This document shows, in pieces, positions 12,579 through 15,024 of a stretch of 15,024 nucleotides of DNA (the first letter of the stretch is position 1; each line of letters starts with the position of its first letter). The stretch is from positions 1-15,024 of the forward strand of contig JAURJO010000462.1 of NCBI GenBank assembly GCA_030832235.1. The letters run 5' to 3'. The stretch comes from Verrucomicrobiota bacterium (GTDB taxonomy: Bacteria > Verrucomicrobiota > Verrucomicrobiia > Opitutales > Opitutaceae). The notes under the pieces are model-generated. The model did no database searches. It saw only the letters and a program-made list of their open reading frames with translations, and was not told where the DNA came from. The position numbers and the translations under genes are program-made.

Positions 12579-15024
12579 TCAAAACGTCCCGCGCAGGCCG
12601 AAGGTCCACGCGGAGCCGTAGTCGACGCGCTGGCGGAACTTCGCGTAGGCGGGCGTGTTCGGGCCGTAGATCTTGGAGTCTTCTGTCTGGTCGTTGATAT
12701 TGCGCATGCTGCCGAAGAGCGTGAAGCGGCGGCTCAGCACGTAGTCGGCGTTGACGTCGATGTAGAGGCGCTTGGAGCCCCAGTTGTAGGTGTTGGCCTC
12801 GATACTGCGGCCGGTGGCGATGATGCCGCGCCGCTGGGCCCCGCGGTAGTTCCAGTTCATGCGCAGGACGTACTTCGGCCGGGTGAGGCTCCAGCCCCAG
12901 CTGCCGCTGCGCGGGATAAAACCCGCGAAGTTCGCCGCGCCTTCACCCGTCGCTCGGATCGCGCTGGCATTGGCGAAAACCTGCACGCCGCGGGCCCATT
13001 GCGGCAGGAAGGTGAGGGCCTGCTTGTAGTCGAACTCCAGACCCGTCATCCGCACGGTTGTCGACAGGTTGTGGTTGGTGGAGACGTCATACATCCCGTA
13101 CTCGTCGGGATCGAGGTCGTAGAGCGCGAGGAACTCGGGCGTCGCCGGGAAAGTCACTCCGCCGAAGAAATTCCGGAAGTCACGGCGGAAGGCGCCGATG
13201 TTGATCGTGCCGACGCGCTCGAAGTAATATTCGAACCGGACCTTGTGGGTCTCCGCGCTCCACGCCTTGATCGCCGCGTTGTTCACCGAGATCACGGTGC
13301 TCGACGTCACCGGCACAGACGTGTCGGGCAGGGTGAGTCCGCCAGCGTACTGATTGAAGTCGGGCCGGCCCACGCTCTGGTAGTACGCGTACCGCGCGGT
13401 GAGATTCTCGCGGAGCAGGTAGCTCACGTTGAGATTCGGGAAGAGCCGCAGGTACTCCTTGGTCGTGTTCTGGCCGCGGTCGATGTAAGTGAGCTTCGAG
13501 AGTCCGAGCGCGTCGGTGGTCGGCACGATCAGCGCCGGCAGCGGCGCGCCGGCCGCATTACGGAGGATGTTACCGGCGGCATCGCGGCGCGGGATGACGT
13601 TGCCGGCGGCGTCGTGCTGGAAGTTGCGCGAGGGATCGGTCAGCGGGCCCTGCGCGTTGATGTTGGTCTGCTCGGCCCGCAATCCGCCGACGAACTGCAG
13701 CCGGCGGTTGAAGAACGCCGCGTCGCCGCGGAAGTAGGCCGCCGAGATCACCTCACGCGCGTACTTCGAGGCGCCGATGCCGGCGCGGTAGTTCGTGTTG
13801 TCGTTGGTGGTGAAGTACGAGGGGTTCGAACGGTAGAGGTCGTAGTAGTCGTCGTTCGAGATCCACTGGATCTTCGGGAAGCCGTAGGATCCGACGCGCT
13901 GGGAAAACGCCTCGTCGAGCACGATCCCTGCGTTGTCGTCGCCGCGCAGGGGCGCGTTGGTCGCGAAGCTGTTCACCCCGTCGCGGCCGACGAACGTGTA
14001 GGTGTCGGTCGTCGCGCGCAGGTCGCGCTCCATGCTGCGGATCTCGGCACCCGTCTTCAGTGAAACCGGCACGCCGCGGACCGTGAGATCGCGGCGGACG
14101 TTGAACCGCGCGCTGCGCTTGATGTCGAAGGAGTCGCGAACGACGGCATTGGCCGTGTCGAGAGAGTAGTTGTCGAGGCGGTATGGGTCGACCGGCTGGC
14201 CGTCGGCACCGGTGACGGTGATGGTATTGGGCCGTAGGTAAAAGATGTCGGCGAACGAGACCCGCACGCCGGTGCGGCGGGCCTGCGAGGTGCCGAAGAA
14301 TCCCTTGTCGACGTTGCGGGTGTGGAGGCTGGCGCGGGAGTAGCCGAGGCCGGCGTCCATCTTCCAGACCGGTCCGTCGTGCCGCCAAACGAGCGACGGC
14401 GTGTAGGTGGTGCCATACCAGTCCTGCGCGCCGCCGTTGATCCGCGCTTCGCCGAGGCCTCCCGCCGGGCCGAAGCCACCCGGAGTTCCGGCGGTGCCGA
14501 CCGGGAGTGGTGCGCCGCGGGTGAAGTCGGGACCCCATTCACCGGGCAACACGCGGTTCACGAAGAACGAGAACGTGCGGTTGTTGTGCACCACGCCGAT
14601 CCAATTCCAGAGGAACGAGAACGAGAGCGTGGCGTTGGCATAGGGCCGGTAGTCCATCGTCGTGCCGATCGAGTCGGCGCGGTTGCCGCGCGTGCTGTCG
14701 CGGAGCGCGAAGTCGGTGAGGTAGGGCTTGTCCGGCGTGGTGTCGGGCAGGCCGTTGGTGGCGGTGGCCGCCACGTTGGTCGCGTAACCGTTGCCGCGCC
14801 AGGTGCTGGTGGCGACATCCTCGTAACTGTACTGGTCGACGTGATTGCCGGAGAGCGTGAAACCGAATCGACGGTTCACCGGCACGACCGACGAGAAGTT
14901 GAAGCCGGGGGTGACCTTGCGCGTCTCCTTGTTCAACGGACCGGGTGTCTTGTTGAAGTGGCGGTCGCCGTCTTTGAGCGTGAGAAACATGCTCAGGTTG
15001 TGCTGCGGGCGCGAGCGCTCGAAG
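12579..15024 (-). CDS. TonB-dependent outer-membrane receptor, C-terminal part, runs off right edge
   Basis: 814 residues are visible with no start in the window: the frame is open to 15023 and reads FERSRPQHNLS before Met 14990, so that Met is internal. The visible part is the outer-membrane beta-barrel: alternating aromatic/polar strands such as YLRLFPNLNVSYLLRENLTA and RYAYYQSVGRPDFNQYAGGL, variable glycine/asparagine-rich loops, and a late VFANASAIRATGEG strand. The C terminus VDYGSAWTFGLRGTF ends in phenylalanine, the usual outer-membrane protein signature. The plug domain and TonB box lie off the window. These receptors import large substrates, often sugars or iron complexes, using TonB energy; no substrate can be inferred. 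A large Opitutaceae-style receptor family is likely. Stop is TGA at 12579-12581, and a GCGGG/CCCGC inverted repeat (12573-12592) overlaps it. Its 3' end faces lutB across the repeat region, so it is not in the lut operon. Confidence 0.9.
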   Translation of the reverse strand, partial: FERSRPQHNLSMFLTLKDGDRHFNKTPGPLNKETRKVTPGFNFSSVVPVNRRFGFTLSGNHVDQYSYEDVATSTWRGNGYATNVAATATNGLPDTTPDKPYLTDFALRDSTRGNRADSIGTTMDYRPYANATLSFSFLWNWIGVVHNNRTFSFFVNRVLPGEWGPDFTRGAPLPVGTAGTPGGFGPAGGLGEARINGGAQDWYGTTYTPSLVWRHDGPVWKMDAGLGYSRASLHTRNVDKGFFGTSQARRTGVRVSFADIFYLRPNTITVTGADGQPVDPYRLDNYSLDTANAVVRDSFDIKRSARFNVRRDLTVRGVPVSLKTGAEIRSMERDLRATTDTYTFVGRDGVNSFATNAPLRGDDNAGIVLDEAFSQRVGSYGFPKIQWISNDDYYDLYRSNPSYFTTNDNTNYRAGIGASKYAREVISAAYFRGDAAFFNRRLQFVGGLRAEQTNINAQGPLTDPSRNFQHDAAGNVIPRRDAAGNILRNAAGAPLPALIVPTTDALGLSKLTYIDRGQNTTKEYLRLFPNLNVSYLLRENLTARYAYYQSVGRPDFNQYAGGLTLPDTSVPVTSSTVISVNNAAIKAWSAETHKVRFEYYFERVGTINIGAFRRDFRNFFGGVTFPATPEFLALYDLDPDEYGMYDVSTNHNLSTTVRMTGLEFDYKQALTFLPQWARGVQVFANASAIRATGEGAANFAGFIPRSGSWGWSLTRPKYVLRMNWNYRGAQRRGIIATGRSIEANTYNWGSKRLYIDVNADYVLSRRFTLFGSMRNINDQTEDSKIYGPNTPAYAKFRQRVDYGSAWTFGLRGTF

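Noticed and set aside
12573..12592. GCGGG/CCCGC inverted repeat overlapping the TonB receptor stop
   Set aside because: Short stem with a 10-nt loop and no following U-tract on the minus strand; not convincing as a terminator.
12477..14063. 528-residue open frame on the plus strand opposite the TonB receptor
   Set aside because: It is antisense to a well-supported receptor barrel. Its sequence is a Val/Arg/Gly/Asp-rich shadow with no domain, and long antisense frames are expected at this GC content.

Overview
The window is high-GC (by eye about two thirds G+C) bacterial chromosome. It carries diderm markers: a Kdo-pathway arabinose-5-phosphate isomerase, a lipoprotein signal and a TonB-dependent outer-membrane receptor. 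Gene content, protein style and mostly non-Shine-Dalgarno starts point to Verrucomicrobiota, most likely an Opitutaceae-like organism. This assignment is an inference from the sequence; no marker gene settles it.

Layout. Positions 1-1417 (minus): kdsD, overlapped by 4 bp by a Gfo/Idh/MocA oxidoreductase that runs off the left edge and has an apparent one-base frameshift at its catalytic Glu-Lys-Pro motif. Positions 1492-3521 (plus): a lipoprotein with a TPR-like region, a coiled coil and a LysM domain, then a class I/II PLP-dependent aminotransferase. Positions 3537-5767 (minus): pdxH (PLP synthesis/salvage), preceded 5 bp upstream by a TIM-barrel glycoside-hydrolase-like protein. Positions 5930-8107 (plus): a large multi-spanning membrane protein of GT-C type. 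Positions 8123-9565 (minus): rhamnulokinase rhaB. Positions 9623-11795 (plus): lutA and lutB, divergent from rhaB across only 57 bp. Positions 11796-12578: non-coding, built around two copies of a repeat about 280 bp long spaced 362 bp apart. Positions 12579-15024 (minus): the C-terminal barrel of a TonB-dependent receptor that continues past the right edge.

How the genes work together. The clearest functional pairing is rhaB with lutAB. Rhamnose breakdown yields L-lactaldehyde, which can be oxidised to L-lactate, the substrate of the Lut iron-sulfur complex. The usual third gene, lutC, is absent after lutB, where the repeat region begins. pdxH sits tail to tail with a PLP enzyme, a plausible but weaker link. 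kdsD and the oxidoreductase are translationally coupled and are probably part of a Kdo or cell-surface sugar operon that continues to the left.

I see no tRNA, rRNA, CRISPR array, transposase, phage gene or defence system. Nothing here is clearly a new multi-gene system. The items most worth a second look are the rhaB/lutAB arrangement without lutC, the duplicated structured repeat, the frameshifted oxidoreductase and the unclassified glycosidase-like protein.
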